From Pseudomonas fluorescens (GTDB lineage: Bacteria; Pseudomonadota; Gammaproteobacteria; Pseudomonadales; Pseudomonadaceae), in assembly GCF_900215245.1 (NCBI RefSeq), contig NZ_LT907842.1:992001-1056000 (forward strand): a DNA stretch of 64,000 nucleotides, in the 5' to 3' direction. Position numbers and translations under genes: made by a program. Below the pieces are notes generated by a model. That model had not been told where the DNA came from. It saw nothing but the letters and a program-made list of their open reading frames with translations, and made no database searches. This document shows positions 10,926-20,226 of the stretch, one piece after another; the first letter of the stretch is position 1, and every line of letters starts with the position of its first letter.

Positions 10926-12305
10926 ATGATTAAAGATCCTTTTGCCCGTCTGGGCCTGGACCGCGAAGTCCTGACTGTCAGCCAGCTCAACGGCCGCGCG
11001 CGGGTGTTGCTGGAAGACGTGTTCACCAATATCTGGGTCGAAGGCGAGATCTCCAACCTCGCCCGCCCGGCCTCCGGCCACGTGTATTTCACCCTCAAGG
11101 ACAGCGGCGCCCAGGTGCGTTGCGCGTTGTTTCGCAACAATGCCGCCAGGGTGCGCCAGGCATTGAAGGACGGCCTGGCGGTCAAGGTGCGCGGCAAGGT
11201 CTCGCTGTTCGAGGGCCGTGGCGACTACCAGTTGATCCTCGACACCGTGGAGCCTGCCGGCGATGGTGCGCTGCGCCTGGCCTTTGATGCGCTGAAGGAA
11301 AAACTCAGTGCCGAAGGCCTGTTCAGCGCCGAACGCAAGGTGCCGTTGCCGGCGCACCCGCAGCGCATCGGCATTATCAGTTCGCCGACCGGCGCGGTAA
11401 TCCGCGACATCATCAGCGTGTTTGGCCGCAGGGCGCCGAACGTTGAACTGACACTGATCCCTACGGCGGTACAAGGCCGCGAAGCCGTGTCGCAGATTGT
11501 GCGCGCCCTCAAGCTGGCCGATGCGCGAGGCTTCGATGCGCTGATCCTGGCCCGTGGCGGTGGTTCGCTGGAAGACCTGTGGTGCTTCAACGAAGAAGCC
11601 GTGGCGCGTGCCGTGGATGCCTGCGTGACGCCGATCGTCAGTGCCGTCGGCCATGAGACCGATGTGTCGATCTGCGACTTCGTCGCCGACGTGCGCGCGC
11701 CGACCCCTTCCGCTGCCGCCGAATTGCTCGCACCCGACGCCAGCCACCTGGTGCGCCAGGTCGAAAACCTGCACCGCCGGCTGGTGATGCTGATGCGCAA
11801 TCGCCTGAGCCACGACCGCCTGCGCCTTGAGGGCATGGCTCGGCGCCTGCGCCACCCGGGCGAACGCCTGCGCCAACAGGCCCAGCGCCTCGACGACCTG
11901 GACATGCGCATGCGTCGCGCCTTCGAGCGCAGCCTCAATACCCGTCGCGAACGCTTGATCCGCCTGGAAACCCGCCTCGCCGGCCAACACCCCGGCCGCC
12001 AGTTGGCCCTGCTGCGCCAACGCCTGGACAGCCTCGCCGAACGCCTGCCCCGCGCCATGCGCGAAGGCCTCAAGGCGCGCCGTCTGCAACTGCAAAGCCA
12101 GGTGCAGACGCTGCAAGTGGTCAGCCCGCTGGCGACTCTCGGCCGGGGTTACAGCATCCTGCTCGACGAGCGTGGCCAGGCGATCCGCAACGCCGCGCAA
12201 ACCCATACCGGCCAGCGCCTGACCGCACGCCTCGGTGAAGGCCAACTGCAGGTGCGGGTGGAAGATAACCACCTGACGCCCGTCACCCTTTCATTACTGG
12301 ATTGA
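10926..12305 (+). CDS. xseA: exodeoxyribonuclease VII large subunit
   Basis: Catalytic subunit of ExoVII, which degrades single-stranded DNA in the cytoplasm with XseB. 459 residues from MIKDPFARLGLDREVLTVSQ. An OB-fold domain lies at about 20-115 (VEGEISNLARPASGHVYFTLKD). The catalytic core contains RGGGSLEDLWCFNEE and GHETDVSICDFVAD, followed by a long Arg/Leu-rich coiled coil and a C-terminal GRGYSIL segment. A downstream peptidase gene begins three bases after its stop. Confidence 0.97.
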   Translation: MIKDPFARLGLDREVLTVSQLNGRARVLLEDVFTNIWVEGEISNLARPASGHVYFTLKDSGAQVRCALFRNNAARVRQALKDGLAVKVRGKVSLFEGRGDYQLILDTVEPAGDGALRLAFDALKEKLSAEGLFSAERKVPLPAHPQRIGIISSPTGAVIRDIISVFGRRAPNVELTLIPTAVQGREAVSQIVRALKLADARGFDALILARGGGSLEDLWCFNEEAVARAVDACVTPIVSAVGHETDVSICDFVADVRAPTPSAAAELLAPDASHLVRQVENLHRRLVMLMRNRLSHDRLRLEGMARRLRHPGERLRQQAQRLDDLDMRMRRAFERSLNTRRERLIRLETRLAGQHPGRQLALLRQRLDSLAERLPRAMREGLKARRLQLQSQVQTLQVVSPLATLGRGYSILLDERGQAIRNAAQTHTGQRLTARLGEGQLQVRVEDNHLTPVTLSLLD

Positions 12306-12308
12306 TTG

Positions 12309-13130
12309 ATGCCACGTTTATTGAGCTTGTTGATGCTGTTGTGCCTCACCTTCACCGCCCATGCCGACAGCTACATCACCCGGCTGCTGAACAAGCCGGT
12401 GCCCGGTGGCGTCGCGGTGGTTGACCTGGGCGCCTCGCTTGCGGCCCCGAAAGCCACCTATCAGGGCAAACCGGTATTGGTGGTGAAGGAACAGGACACG
12501 TGGCTGGCGATTGTCGGCATTCCATTGACCGTCAAACCGGGCAACGAACGCATCAGCAGTGGCGGCCAAACCTTGCCGTTTGTCGTCGGCTACAAGAAGT
12601 ACCCCGAACAACGCATCACCCTGAAGAACAAACGCCAAGTCAACCCGAACCCTGCGGACGTCAAACGCATCGAAAGCGAGATCCCTTTACAGCTGGGCGC
12701 CTATCGCACGTTCAGCCCCAACACGCCGAGCAACCTGCTGCTGGACAAACCCGTCAATGGCCCCCTCTCCAGCAAGTTCGGCGTACGCCGTTTCTTCAAT
12801 GGAGAAGAGCGCAATCCCCACGCCGGGCTTGACTTCGCAGTGCCCACCGGCACGCCGATCAAGTCACCGGCTGCGGGCAAAGTCATTCTCACCGGCAACT
12901 ACTTCTTTAATGGCAATACCGTCTTCGTTGATCACGGCCAGGGCTTTATCAGCATGTTCTGCCATTTATCGAAGATCGATGTGAAGACCGGCCAAGCGCT
13001 GGCACGGGGTGACGTGGTCGGCAAGGTTGGCTCAACCGGCCGAGCGACCGGGCCTCACCTGCACTGGAACATCAGCCTAAACGAAGCACGGGTCGACCCG
13101 GCGATCTTTATCGGCGCGTTCCAGCCCTGA
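12309..13130 (+). CDS. M23 (LytM) family peptidase, secreted
   Basis: 273 residues. A signal peptide (MPRLLSLLMLLCLTFTAHA) is followed by an Ig-like N-terminal domain and a LytM domain at about 150-260. Zinc ligands are complete: HAGLD (His171, Asp175) and GPHLHW (His250, His252). Such proteins cut peptidoglycan cross-bridges or peptides in the periplasm. With all ligands present it should be an active enzyme, not an EnvC-like activator. Probably cotranscribed with xseA (3-bp gap). Confidence 0.93.
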   Translation: MPRLLSLLMLLCLTFTAHADSYITRLLNKPVPGGVAVVDLGASLAAPKATYQGKPVLVVKEQDTWLAIVGIPLTVKPGNERISSGGQTLPFVVGYKKYPEQRITLKNKRQVNPNPADVKRIESEIPLQLGAYRTFSPNTPSNLLLDKPVNGPLSSKFGVRRFFNGEERNPHAGLDFAVPTGTPIKSPAAGKVILTGNYFFNGNTVFVDHGQGFISMFCHLSKIDVKTGQALARGDVVGKVGSTGRATGPHLHWNISLNEARVDPAIFIGAFQP

Positions 13131-13149
13131 TGTAAATAGTGCGCATACC

Positions 13150-13227
13150 GGCCTCATCGCGGGCAACCCCGGCTCCCACCGAGAATCGCGTTTACCTGTG
13201 GGAGCCGGGCTTGCCCGCGATGGCGCC
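13150..13227. repeat. REP doublet downstream of the LytM gene
   Basis: Left arm GGCCTCATCGCGGGCAACCC with CGGCTCCCAC, right arm TGTGGGAGCCGGGCTTGCCC with GCGATGG. The spacer here (GAGAATCGCGTTTAC) differs from that of the 9035 and 15319 doublets. It lies 19 bp after the peptidase stop codon. Confidence 0.88.
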
Positions 13228-13391
13228 AGGCCTGCCAGCACAATTGCGCACCCGATAGAAGCCACGCAATTAAAAGCAACACTCACCTCTAGAATCGCCA
13301 TAAAATCTCGCCCTATCGCCAGATTAGAGAACTTCTCTCAATTTTTCTCGACTGCTTGCCATCTTTCACCCCGGCGGTTAGGGTTGAGCTT

Positions 13392-13469
13392 ATGAAAACC
13401 TCTCACACCCTCATTCAGCTCCGCCAGCACCGCAGCCTGTGCCTCGTCAGCGCACGACTGCCAGGCTGA
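13392..13469 (+). CDS. possible leuA leader peptide
   Basis: A 25-residue [23 protein letters not shown] then ARLPG, ending 88 bp before the leuA ATG. Five of 25 residues are leucine (7, 10, 16, 18, 23), which suits a leucine-sensing attenuator. There is a weak ribosome site (AGGGTTGAG). Downstream, GGCCG and CGGCC can pair around CCTTTTCT, but a convincing terminator with a T-tract is not obvious. The peptide is also Arg-rich, so another sensing mode is possible. Confidence 0.5.
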   Translation: MKTSHTLIQLRQHRSLCLVSARLPG

Positions 13470-13557
13470 ATCGTTCTGCCTCGTCCCCAGCTTCGCCCCC
13501 AATAACAGATTTACGGCAGGCCGCCTTTTCTCGGCCCTTACCACAAAGGATTTTCCG

Positions 13558-15237
13558 ATGAGCATGCTCAAAGACCCGTCTTCGAAGTACCGTGCGTTCC
13601 CGACCATCGATATCCCCGACCGCACCTGGCCGTCGAAAACCATCACCGAAGCGCCGATCTGGTGCAGTTCCGACCTGCGTGATGGCAACCAGTCGCTGAT
13701 CGAGCCGATGGACGCGGTGAAAAAGCTGCGCTTCTGGAAGACGCTGGTCGCCGTTGGCGTGAAGGAAATCGAGGCCTCGTTCCCGGCCGCTTCGCAAACC
13801 GACTTCGACTTCGTGCGCACCCTGATCGAAGACAACCACATCCCCGAGGACACCACTATCCAGGTGCTGACCCAGGGCCGTGAAGACTTGATCGCACGCA
13901 CCTTCGAATCGCTGCGTGGCGCGAAGAAAGCCATCGTGCACTTGTACAACGCGACCTCGCCGTCGTTCCGCCGCATCGTGTTCAACCAGGACAAGGACGG
14001 CATCAAGGCCATCGCGGTCAACGCGGCCAAGCTGTTCGTCAAATATGCCGCACAGCAGCCGGAAACCCAGTGGACCTTCGAATACTCCCCGGAAACCTTC
14101 AGCGCCACCGAGCTGGAGTTCGCCAAGGAAGTGTGTGACGCGGTGATCGAGGTATGGAACCCGACGCCAGAGCACAAGATGATCCTCAACCTGCCAGCCA
14201 CGGTTGAATGCGCCACGCCGAACATCTATGCCGACCAGATCGAGTGGTTCGGCCGCCATATCAACCGCCGTGACAGCGTGATCATCAGCCTGCACACCCA
14301 CAACGACCGTGGCACCGGCGTGGCCGCCACCGAGCTGGGCCTGATGGCCGGCGCCGACCGTGTCGAAGGCTGCCTGTTTGGCAACGGCGAGCGTACCGGC
14401 AACGTCGACCTGGTCACCGTGGCCTTGAACATGTACACCCAGGGCCTCGACCCGCAACTGGACTTCTCCGACATCGACGGCGTGCGCAAAGTCGTCGAGG
14501 AGTGCAACCAGATCCAGGTACACCCGCGCCACCCGTACGTGGGCGATCTGGTACACACCGCGTTCTCCGGCTCCCACCAGGACGCGATCCGCAAGGGTTT
14601 CACCCAACAGAAAGCCGACGCACTGTGGGAAGTACCGTACTTGCCGATCGACCCGGCCGATATCGGTCGCAGCTACGAAGCAGTGATTCGTGTGAACAGC
14701 CAGTCCGGCAAAGGCGGCATCGCCTACCTGCTGGAGCAGGAATACGACATCAGCTTGCCGCGCCGCATGCAGATCGAATTCAGCCAAGTGGTACAGGCTG
14801 AGACCGATCGCGTCGGCCTGGAAATGACCGCACCACAGATTTACGCCTTGTTGCAGCGTGAATACCTGCAAGCCAACACGCCGTATGCGCTGGTCAGCCA
14901 TCGCCTGCAGGAAGAGAACGGCAACAGCACGGTGGAAGTGGAAGTCTCGGGCAAAGGCCAGGGCGAAACCAACCTGCGCTGGCACGGCAAGGGCTACGGC
15001 ACCCTCGAAGCGCTGGTTGCCGCGCTGCCGATCAAGGTCGAGATCATGGACTACAACGAGCACGCCATCGGCGCCGGCACCAATGCCAAAGCCGCGGCCT
15101 ACATCGAACTGCGTGTGAATGGCGAGCGCCCGGTGCACGGCGTGGGGATTGATGAAAACATCACTACAGCCAGCTTTAAAGCGGTGTTCAGCGCCCTGAA
15201 CCGTTCGTTGAGCCAGTTGGAAGCGAAAGCGGCGTAA
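13558..15237 (+). CDS. leuA: 2-isopropylmalate synthase
   Basis: First step of leucine synthesis: acetyl-CoA plus 2-oxoisovalerate gives 2-isopropylmalate. 559 residues, the longer LeuA type that starts [20 protein letters not shown]. The HMG-CoA-lyase-like barrel contains [11 protein letters not shown] near the N-terminus and the metal motif [11 protein letters not shown]. The C-terminal LeuA regulatory domain (about 430-550) should bind leucine for feedback inhibition. The ribosome site is AAAGGA. It stands alone, with its own terminator and probably its own leader. Confidence 0.98.
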   Translation: MSMLKDPSSKYRAFPTIDIPDRTWPSKTITEAPIWCSSDLRDGNQSLIEPMDAVKKLRFWKTLVAVGVKEIEASFPAASQTDFDFVRTLIEDNHIPEDTTIQVLTQGREDLIARTFESLRGAKKAIVHLYNATSPSFRRIVFNQDKDGIKAIAVNAAKLFVKYAAQQPETQWTFEYSPETFSATELEFAKEVCDAVIEVWNPTPEHKMILNLPATVECATPNIYADQIEWFGRHINRRDSVIISLHTHNDRGTGVAATELGLMAGADRVEGCLFGNGERTGNVDLVTVALNMYTQGLDPQLDFSDIDGVRKVVEECNQIQVHPRHPYVGDLVHTAFSGSHQDAIRKGFTQQKADALWEVPYLPIDPADIGRSYEAVIRVNSQSGKGGIAYLLEQEYDISLPRRMQIEFSQVVQAETDRVGLEMTAPQIYALLQREYLQANTPYALVSHRLQEENGNSTVEVEVSGKGQGETNLRWHGKGYGTLEALVAALPIKVEIMDYNEHAIGAGTNAKAAAYIELRVNGERPVHGVGIDENITTASFKAVFSALNRSLSQLEAKAA

Positions 15238-15257
15238 GCCTTACCGCTGAACTGCAA

Positions 15258-15290
15258 AGGCCCCTGAGTGAGAACTCAGGGGCCTTTTTG
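15258..15290 (+). terminator. intrinsic terminator of leuA
   Basis: Perfect 12-bp stem AGGCCCCTGAGT (15258-15269) / ACTCAGGGGCCT (15274-15285) with a GAGA loop, followed by TTTTTG. It lies 21 bp after the leuA stop. Confidence 0.95.
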
Positions 15291-15318
15291 TTGAACCTTG
15301 AAAATGCGCTGGCTGTGA

Positions 15319-15403
15319 GGGCCTCATCGCGGGCAAGCCCGGCTCCCACATTTGACTGTGTTCACAAATCAAAATGTGGGAGCGGGCTTGCTCGCGAAAG
15401 CGG
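15319..15403. repeat. hybrid REP doublet
   Basis: The left arm is the CATCGCGGGCAAGCCCGGCTCC type; the right arm is the TGTGGGAGCGGGCTTGCTCGCGAAAGCGG type seen at 32569, 35291 and 45706. The spacer is nearly the same as at 9035-9120. The element thus joins arms of two subfamilies. It ends five bases before the stop codon of the amidohydrolase gene. Confidence 0.88.
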
Positions 15404-15407
15404 TCTG

Positions 15408-16199
15408 TCAGACAAACTCAAAAATATCAGCGTCGAGATTCGCCGGAAACTTGGTGCGATACGCCGCCAACTCCGCAGCATTCAGGCACACCTGAAACAC
15501 CCCGTCCGCCTCCCCTGCGCTCAGCAGCGTCTCACCCTGGAAATCCAGGACCTGACTGTCCCCGGTGTAGGCAAAACCTTTGCCATCGGTACCCACCCGA
15601 TTCACGGCCGCTACGTAGCACAGGTTCTCGATGGCTCGCGCCGGTAACAGCCGATTCCAATGCTGGCGCCGCGCGCCCGGCCAGTTGGCGGTATACAGCA
15701 GCAAATCCGTGTCCTGCGCATCTCGACTCCACACCGGGAAACGCAGGTCGTAGCAAATCAGCGGACGAATACGCCAGCCCTTCAACTCAAACAGCACCTG
15801 ACGTTCGCCCGGCGTGTAATGGTCGTGTTCGCCCGCCATGCGGAACAGGTGGCGCTTGTCGTAATGCAGCACCTCGCCATCCGGCCGCGCCCATAACAGG
15901 CGGTTGCGGTGGCTGCCGTCGGCGGCCTGGATGATCACGCTACCCGTGATCACCGCCTTATATTTCGCCGCCTGCGCCTGGAGCCAGTGCTGGGTCGGGC
16001 CGTTTTCCCGTTCTGCAAGGGTCTGCGACTCCATTGAGAAACCGGTGGTAAACATCTCCGGCAACACAATCAGATCGGCGCCCTTGGCCTGTTCCAGTAG
16101 CAACTCAAAATGTTCAAGGTTGGCCTGACGGTCATGCCATACCAGACTGGTCTGGACCAAGGCGATATTCAGGTCGGGTAATGCACTCAGATCACGCAT
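15408..16199 (-). CDS. nitrilase-superfamily omega-amidase (YafV-like)
   Basis: Carbon-nitrogen hydrolase of 263 residues. The catalytic triad is Glu48 (VLPEMF), Lys115 (YDKRHLFR) and Cys149 (LICYDLRFP). YafV-type enzymes hydrolyse 2-oxoglutaramate or 2-oxosuccinamate to the oxo acid and ammonia. The start overlaps the end of the aminotransferase gene by 13 bp, so the two are translationally linked. Transaminase plus omega-amidase is a known pairing that drives glutamine-dependent transamination, for example in methionine salvage. The frame is open for 45 more codons upstream, but those overlap the aminotransferase and are not family-like. Confidence 0.9.
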   Translation of the reverse strand: MRDLSALPDLNIALVQTSLVWHDRQANLEHFELLLEQAKGADLIVLPEMFTTGFSMESQTLAERENGPTQHWLQAQAAKYKAVITGSVIIQAADGSHRNRLLWARPDGEVLHYDKRHLFRMAGEHDHYTPGERQVLFELKGWRIRPLICYDLRFPVWSRDAQDTDLLLYTANWPGARRQHWNRLLPARAIENLCYVAAVNRVGTDGKGFAYTGDSQVLDFQGETLLSAGEADGVFQVCLNAAELAAYRTKFPANLDADIFEFV

Positions 16200-17335
16200 A
16201 GTTTTTCCGCCGCGTGCTGCAGCGTCTCCTCGCGTTTGGCGAAACACAGGCGCACCAGGCGCTGGCCTTCGGGTGGGTGCTGATAAAACACCGACACCGG
16301 AATCGTCGCCACGCCGTGCTCGCGGGTCATCCACAGTGACATGGCAACGTCATCCAGGTCCGGGCGAATCTGTGCGTAATCCACCAGTTGGAAGTAGGTG
16401 CCGGTAACCCGGGTAAAGCTGAAACGCGACGGCGCCAGCAAGTCGCAGAACAGATCACGCTTGGCCTGGTAAAAAGCCGGCAGCTCTTCGACGTGTTCCG
16501 GGTGTTCGGCCATGAAGTCAGCCAAAGCGTACTGCAAAGGCGTCACGCCGCAGAAGTTGACATATTGATGCACCTTGCGCAGTTCAGCGGTAAGCGCTGG
16601 AGGCGCAACCACATAACCGGTTTTCCAGCCGGTGACGTGGTAAGTCTTGCCGAAGGAACTGACCACAAACGCCCGCTGATAAAGCTCTGGGTGGGCCAGC
16701 ACGCTGACATGGTGCAGGCCGTCGAACACCAGATGTTCATAGACTTCATCGCTGACCAGGTAGATATCACGGTCGCGGATCAGTTCAGCCAATTGATCCA
16801 GTTCGGCGCGGCTGATCAGCGCACCGGTGGGGTTGTGCGGGGAATTAAGGATGATCATGCGCGTACGCGGCGAGAGCGCAGCCTTGAGCTTCTCAAAGTC
16901 CAGGGCGAAGCCTTGCAGGCTCAGTTGCACGTGCACGCAGCGACCACCGGCCAACTCAACCGAGGGCTCATAGCTGTCATAGCTGGGGTCGAACACAATG
17001 ACCTCATCGCCGCTGCGAATCACCGCCTGAATTGCGCAGAAAATTGCTGCCGTGGCGCCTGGCGTGATGGTCACTTCACTGTCGGGGTTGACCGCGGCGC
17101 CATAGCTGCGGGCGATCTTGGCCGCCACTTGCTGACGCAGGGCCGGCAAGCCGGTCATCGGTGAATATTGGTTATGCCCACTGGCAACGTGTTTGCCCAC
17201 CGCATCAAGCAACGCCTTCGGGCCATTGAAATCAGGAAAGCCCTGGGACAGGTTGAGCGCGCCGGTTTCGGCAGCGAGTTGCGACATGGTGGTGAAAATG
17301 GTCGTGCCGACATTCGGCAGCTTGCTGGTGATCAT
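16187..17335 (-). CDS. PLP aminotransferase, methionine/glutamine type (YbdL-like)
   Basis: Class I/II aminotransferase of 382 residues. PLP-binding Lys230 lies in SSFGKTYHVTGWK; other marks are NSPHNPTG (Asn164-Gly171 region), SDEVYE and the C-terminal RLCFAK arginine. The start MITSKLPNVGTTIFTTMS is typical of the YbdL/kynurenine aminotransferase subgroup, which uses methionine, glutamine or aromatic donors. Its gene overlaps that of the omega-amidase, whose substrate would be the oxo acid made here from glutamine. No other genes share the transcript as far as can be seen. Confidence 0.9.
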   Translation of the reverse strand: MITSKLPNVGTTIFTTMSQLAAETGALNLSQGFPDFNGPKALLDAVGKHVASGHNQYSPMTGLPALRQQVAAKIARSYGAAVNPDSEVTITPGATAAIFCAIQAVIRSGDEVIVFDPSYDSYEPSVELAGGRCVHVQLSLQGFALDFEKLKAALSPRTRMIILNSPHNPTGALISRAELDQLAELIRDRDIYLVSDEVYEHLVFDGLHHVSVLAHPELYQRAFVVSSFGKTYHVTGWKTGYVVAPPALTAELRKVHQYVNFCGVTPLQYALADFMAEHPEHVEELPAFYQAKRDLFCDLLAPSRFSFTRVTGTYFQLVDYAQIRPDLDDVAMSLWMTREHGVATIPVSVFYQHPPEGQRLVRLCFAKREETLQHAAEKLCVI

Positions 17336-17409
17336 CGGAGGCCCCTGCAGGTGAGCCCCAAGTTTTAAGCTGCCGGCCGCGTGGGGTCAAGGCACAAACC
17401 GCCAGGCAC

Positions 17410-17433
17410 AAAAAAGGGCTCCATAGGAGCCCT
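17410..17433 (-). terminator. intrinsic terminator downstream of der
   Basis: Perfect stem AGGGCTCC (17415-17422) / GGAGCCCT (17426-17433) with a 3-nt loop. Read on the minus strand it is followed by TTTTTTGTG, 37 bp after the der stop. Confidence 0.9.
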
Positions 17434-17469
17434 CTCTTGCAGCGTGCAGCCTACAACGTGAAGCGGCGG

Positions 17470-18939
17470 TTATTTCTTGTCGCGGCGCTTCTTGTCAGCC
17501 TTTTTGTGGTGAGTCATCAAACGACGCTTCTTGTTCACCTGACGGTCAGTCAAGGTGTTCTTGTTGCCTTCGTATGGGTTCTCGCCACCCTTGAACTCGA
17601 TACGGATCGGCGTACCGACCAGTTTCAAGACACGGCGGTAGGTGTTTTCCAGGTAACGCACATAGGACTTTGGCACCTTCTCGATCTGGTTACCGTGAAT
17701 CACGATAATCGGCGGGTTGGCACCACCCAAGTGGGCGTAACGCAGTTTGATGCGGCGGTTGTTGACCATCGGCGGTGCGTGCTCGCCGACGGCGTCTTCC
17801 AGGATCTGGGTCAGACGGTTGGTCGGCCAGCGGGTAACCGCGGACTTGAACGAGTTCTGTACGGAAGCGTAGAGGTTGCCCACGCCGGTGCCGTGCAGTG
17901 CCGAGATAAAGTGGATATCGGCGAACTCAACGAAGAACAGGCGACGCTGCAGCTCGATCTTGACGAAATCGCGCTCGCTCGGCGTCATGCCGTCCCACTT
18001 GTTGATTGCGATCACCAGGGCGCGACCGGCTTCCAGGGCAAAGCCCAGCAAGTTGAGGTCGTGGTCCACCACGCCTTCGCGGGCGTCCATCACGAAGATC
18101 ACCACGTTGGCGTCTTTGATCGCCTGCAAGGTTTTGACCACCGAGAACTTTTCAACTTCCTCGTGGATCTTGCCGCGCTTGCGCACACCGGCGGTGTCGA
18201 TCAGCGTGTACTTCTCGTCGTTACGCTCGAACGGGATGTAGATACTGTCACGGGTGGTGCCGGGTTGGTCATACACGATGACCCGGTCTTCACCGAGCAT
18301 GCGGTTAACCAGCGTCGACTTGCCGACGTTCGGGCGACCAATGATGGCGATCTTGATACCGTCTTTTTCGCTCGGGCCAGGAATGCGCTTGGCTTCCTCA
18401 CCTTCGGCGACGATCTCTGCTTCGCCCTCTTCTTCTTCGTCGTCATCCTTGGGGAAGTCGCGCAAGGCGATTTCCAGCATCTGGGTGATGCCGCGACCGT
18501 GCGCACCGGCGACCGGAATCGCGTCGCCCAGGCCCATCGGGCTGAACTCGGCACGGGCAGCCTCAGGATCGATGTTATCGATCTTGTTGGCGACCAAATA
18601 GGACCGCTTGTTACGCTTGCGCAGGTGCTCGCCAATCATCTGGTCGGCAGCGGTGTAGCCCGCACGGGCGTCCACCAGGAACAACACGACATCGGCTTCT
18701 TCAATGGCCAGCAGCGACTGCTCGGCCATCTTTTCGTCCATGCCATGCTCGTCACCGGAGATACCACCGGTGTCGACAATAATGTAGGAGCGCCCTTGCC
18801 ACTTTGCCTCACCGTATTGGCGATCACGGGTCAGACCGGACAAGTCGCCGACAATGGCGTCGCGAGTCCTGGTCAGGCGGTTGAACAAGGTGGACTTGCC
18901 GACGTTAGGTCGGCCCACCAGGGCGATTACGGGAACCAT
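17470..18939 (-). CDS. der: ribosome biogenesis GTPase Der (EngA)
   Basis: Double-Era-like GTPase required for 50S subunit maturation. 489 residues with two G domains. G1 has GRPNVGKS near residue 9 and DTGG near 56. G2 has GRPNVGKS near 200, DTAG and NKWD. An acidic linker ([11 protein letters not shown]) separates them, and a KH-like C-terminal domain ends in a very basic tail ([11 protein letters not shown]). [14 protein letters not shown] is the usual start; the frame is open four codons further. It is the last gene of the yfgM-bamB-der group. Confidence 0.98.
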   Translation of the reverse strand: MVPVIALVGRPNVGKSTLFNRLTRTRDAIVGDLSGLTRDRQYGEAKWQGRSYIIVDTGGISGDEHGMDEKMAEQSLLAIEEADVVLFLVDARAGYTAADQMIGEHLRKRNKRSYLVANKIDNIDPEAARAEFSPMGLGDAIPVAGAHGRGITQMLEIALRDFPKDDDEEEEGEAEIVAEGEEAKRIPGPSEKDGIKIAIIGRPNVGKSTLVNRMLGEDRVIVYDQPGTTRDSIYIPFERNDEKYTLIDTAGVRKRGKIHEEVEKFSVVKTLQAIKDANVVIFVMDAREGVVDHDLNLLGFALEAGRALVIAINKWDGMTPSERDFVKIELQRRLFFVEFADIHFISALHGTGVGNLYASVQNSFKSAVTRWPTNRLTQILEDAVGEHAPPMVNNRRIKLRYAHLGGANPPIIVIHGNQIEKVPKSYVRYLENTYRRVLKLVGTPIRIEFKGGENPYEGNKNTLTDRQVNKKRRLMTHHKKADKKRRDKK

Positions 18940-18974
18940 GCGGCTCTCCACTTCGTTATTTCAGAAAATACAAA

Positions 18975-19045
18975 AGCCGCTGCAAGGCAGCGGCTGGTGC
19001 TCGGGGCAGCATATTCAAATGCCGCATGCCCCGCCGAAGCGGGGC
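18975..19045 (-). other. two hairpins between bamB and der
   Basis: A 9-bp perfect stem AGCCGCTGC (18975-18983) / GCAGCGGCT (18987-18995), followed on the minus strand by TTTTG, and a second stem GCCCCGC (19028-19034) / GCGGGGC (19039-19045) with a CGAA loop. The first looks like a weak terminator. Together they probably limit read-through from bamB into der or protect the bamB end of the message. Confidence 0.6.
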
Positions 19046-19074
19046 CGCCTGGGTTTTACCCCAAGCATGGTTCT

Positions 19075-20226
19075 TTACTTGATGGTCAGGGCTTCCAGCT
19101 TGCCGCTGTTGCCAAACACGTAAAGCATGTTACCCACAACCAGCGGACGGGCACGCAGGCCGTCGCTGTCGATACGTTCGCGGCCGACAAAACGACCGTC
19201 CACCTGGCTCAGCAGATGCAGGTAACCTTCGAAGTCACCTACTGCTACGTAGCTGGAGAACACTTCCGGTGCCGACAGTTGACGGCGGGCCAGGGAGTCG
19301 TTGCTCCACAATGCAGTGGTGGAACGCTCGTCGACACTTTCAACGGTGCCGGACGCCAGGCTTACGTAGACGCTGCCAAACCCTTGGGCGACACCCGCAT
19401 AGCTGGAAGCATCACGCTGCCAGTTGATGCGGCCGCTTTGCAGGTCCAGCGCCGCAACGCGGCCCTGGTAGGTGGCGACGTAGATGGTTTCGCCCGACAG
19501 CAGCAAGCCGCCGTCGATGTCCACCACGCGATCCAGCTCGGAACGACCCTGAGGGATTGCCACACGGGTTTCCCAGGCCGGCACGCCGTTCTGGGTATCC
19601 AGGGCGACCACTTTACCGGTCGACAGGCCTGCAATGGCCAGGTTGTTGGTCACAATCGGACCACTGGTGCCGCGCAGGGTCAACACCGCTGGGGTGCTGT
19701 CGTACAACCAGCGCTGGTTGCCGGTGGCGGCATCCAGGCCAATCACACGGTCGTCCTGGGTTTGCACCACGACGATATCGCCGTTGGTGGCAGGCGCGGA
19801 GAGCACTTCACTGGTCACGCGAGCGCGCCATTTCTCTTCACCCGATGCGGAGTCCAGAGCAACCACGTCGCCCTTGAGCGTACCCACCAGCACCATGCCG
19901 TAGCCGACGCCCACACCACCGGAAACCGGCAGCTCGAGGTCTTTCTTCCACTTGACGTCGCCATTCATGCGATCCATGGCAATGATCACGCCGGTGGAGT
20001 CAGTGGCCACAATGTTGTCGCCGTCGATTGCCGGCTGCAACAGGTTGTACAGGTCGCCCTGACCATCACCCACGGAGCGGCTCCACTGCTTTTGCAGGAC
20101 CACTTCTTCCTTGAAGCTGGTCAGCTCGGCAGGAGGCAGTTCTTTTTTACTGTTGCTGCTGCAACCCGCGGCCAGAACGGCCAGAGCCAGCAATGCTGCA
20201 TGTTTCCAACGGATCACGTCACGCAT
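19075..20226 (-). CDS. bamB: outer membrane protein assembly factor BamB
   Basis: Lipoprotein of the BAM complex, an eight-bladed PQQ-type beta propeller anchored to the inner face of the outer membrane. 383 residues. The start MRDVIRWKHAALLALAVLAAGC gives a signal peptide with lipobox LAAGC. Propeller repeats with the WxxD/G pattern follow (VKWKKDLEL, EKWRARV, QRWLYDS, PAWETRV, INWQRDA). Its ATG overlaps the end of the yfgM gene by eight bases. The open frame upstream to 20478 is out of frame with yfgM and not used. Confidence 0.96.
   Translation of the reverse strand: MRDVIRWKHAALLALAVLAAGCSSNSKKELPPAELTSFKEEVVLQKQWSRSVGDGQGDLYNLLQPAIDGDNIVATDSTGVIIAMDRMNGDVKWKKDLELPVSGGVGVGYGMVLVGTLKGDVVALDSASGEEKWRARVTSEVLSAPATNGDIVVVQTQDDRVIGLDAATGNQRWLYDSTPAVLTLRGTSGPIVTNNLAIAGLSTGKVVALDTQNGVPAWETRVAIPQGRSELDRVVDIDGGLLLSGETIYVATYQGRVAALDLQSGRINWQRDASSYAGVAQGFGSVYVSLASGTVESVDERSTTALWSNDSLARRQLSAPEVFSSYVAVGDFEGYLHLLSQVDGRFVGRERIDSDGLRARPLVVGNMLYVFGNSGKLEALTIK

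Larger units (their letters stand above)
13131..13557 (+). other. 427-bp gap before leuA: REP doublet plus leuA leader
   Basis: The first part holds a REP doublet (13150-13227). The rest (about 13260-13557) should hold the leuA promoter and leader: AT-rich patches TAGAAT (13290-13295) and TAAAAT (13301-13306) are possible -10 elements without good -35 partners. A 25-codon Leu-rich ORF (13392-13469) is followed by short GC-rich hairpins near 13515-13545. No longer gene is seen. Confidence 0.6.

Noticed and set aside
13447-15138. Minus-strand open frame of 563 codons
   Set aside because: Antisense of leuA; shadow composition and no start signals.
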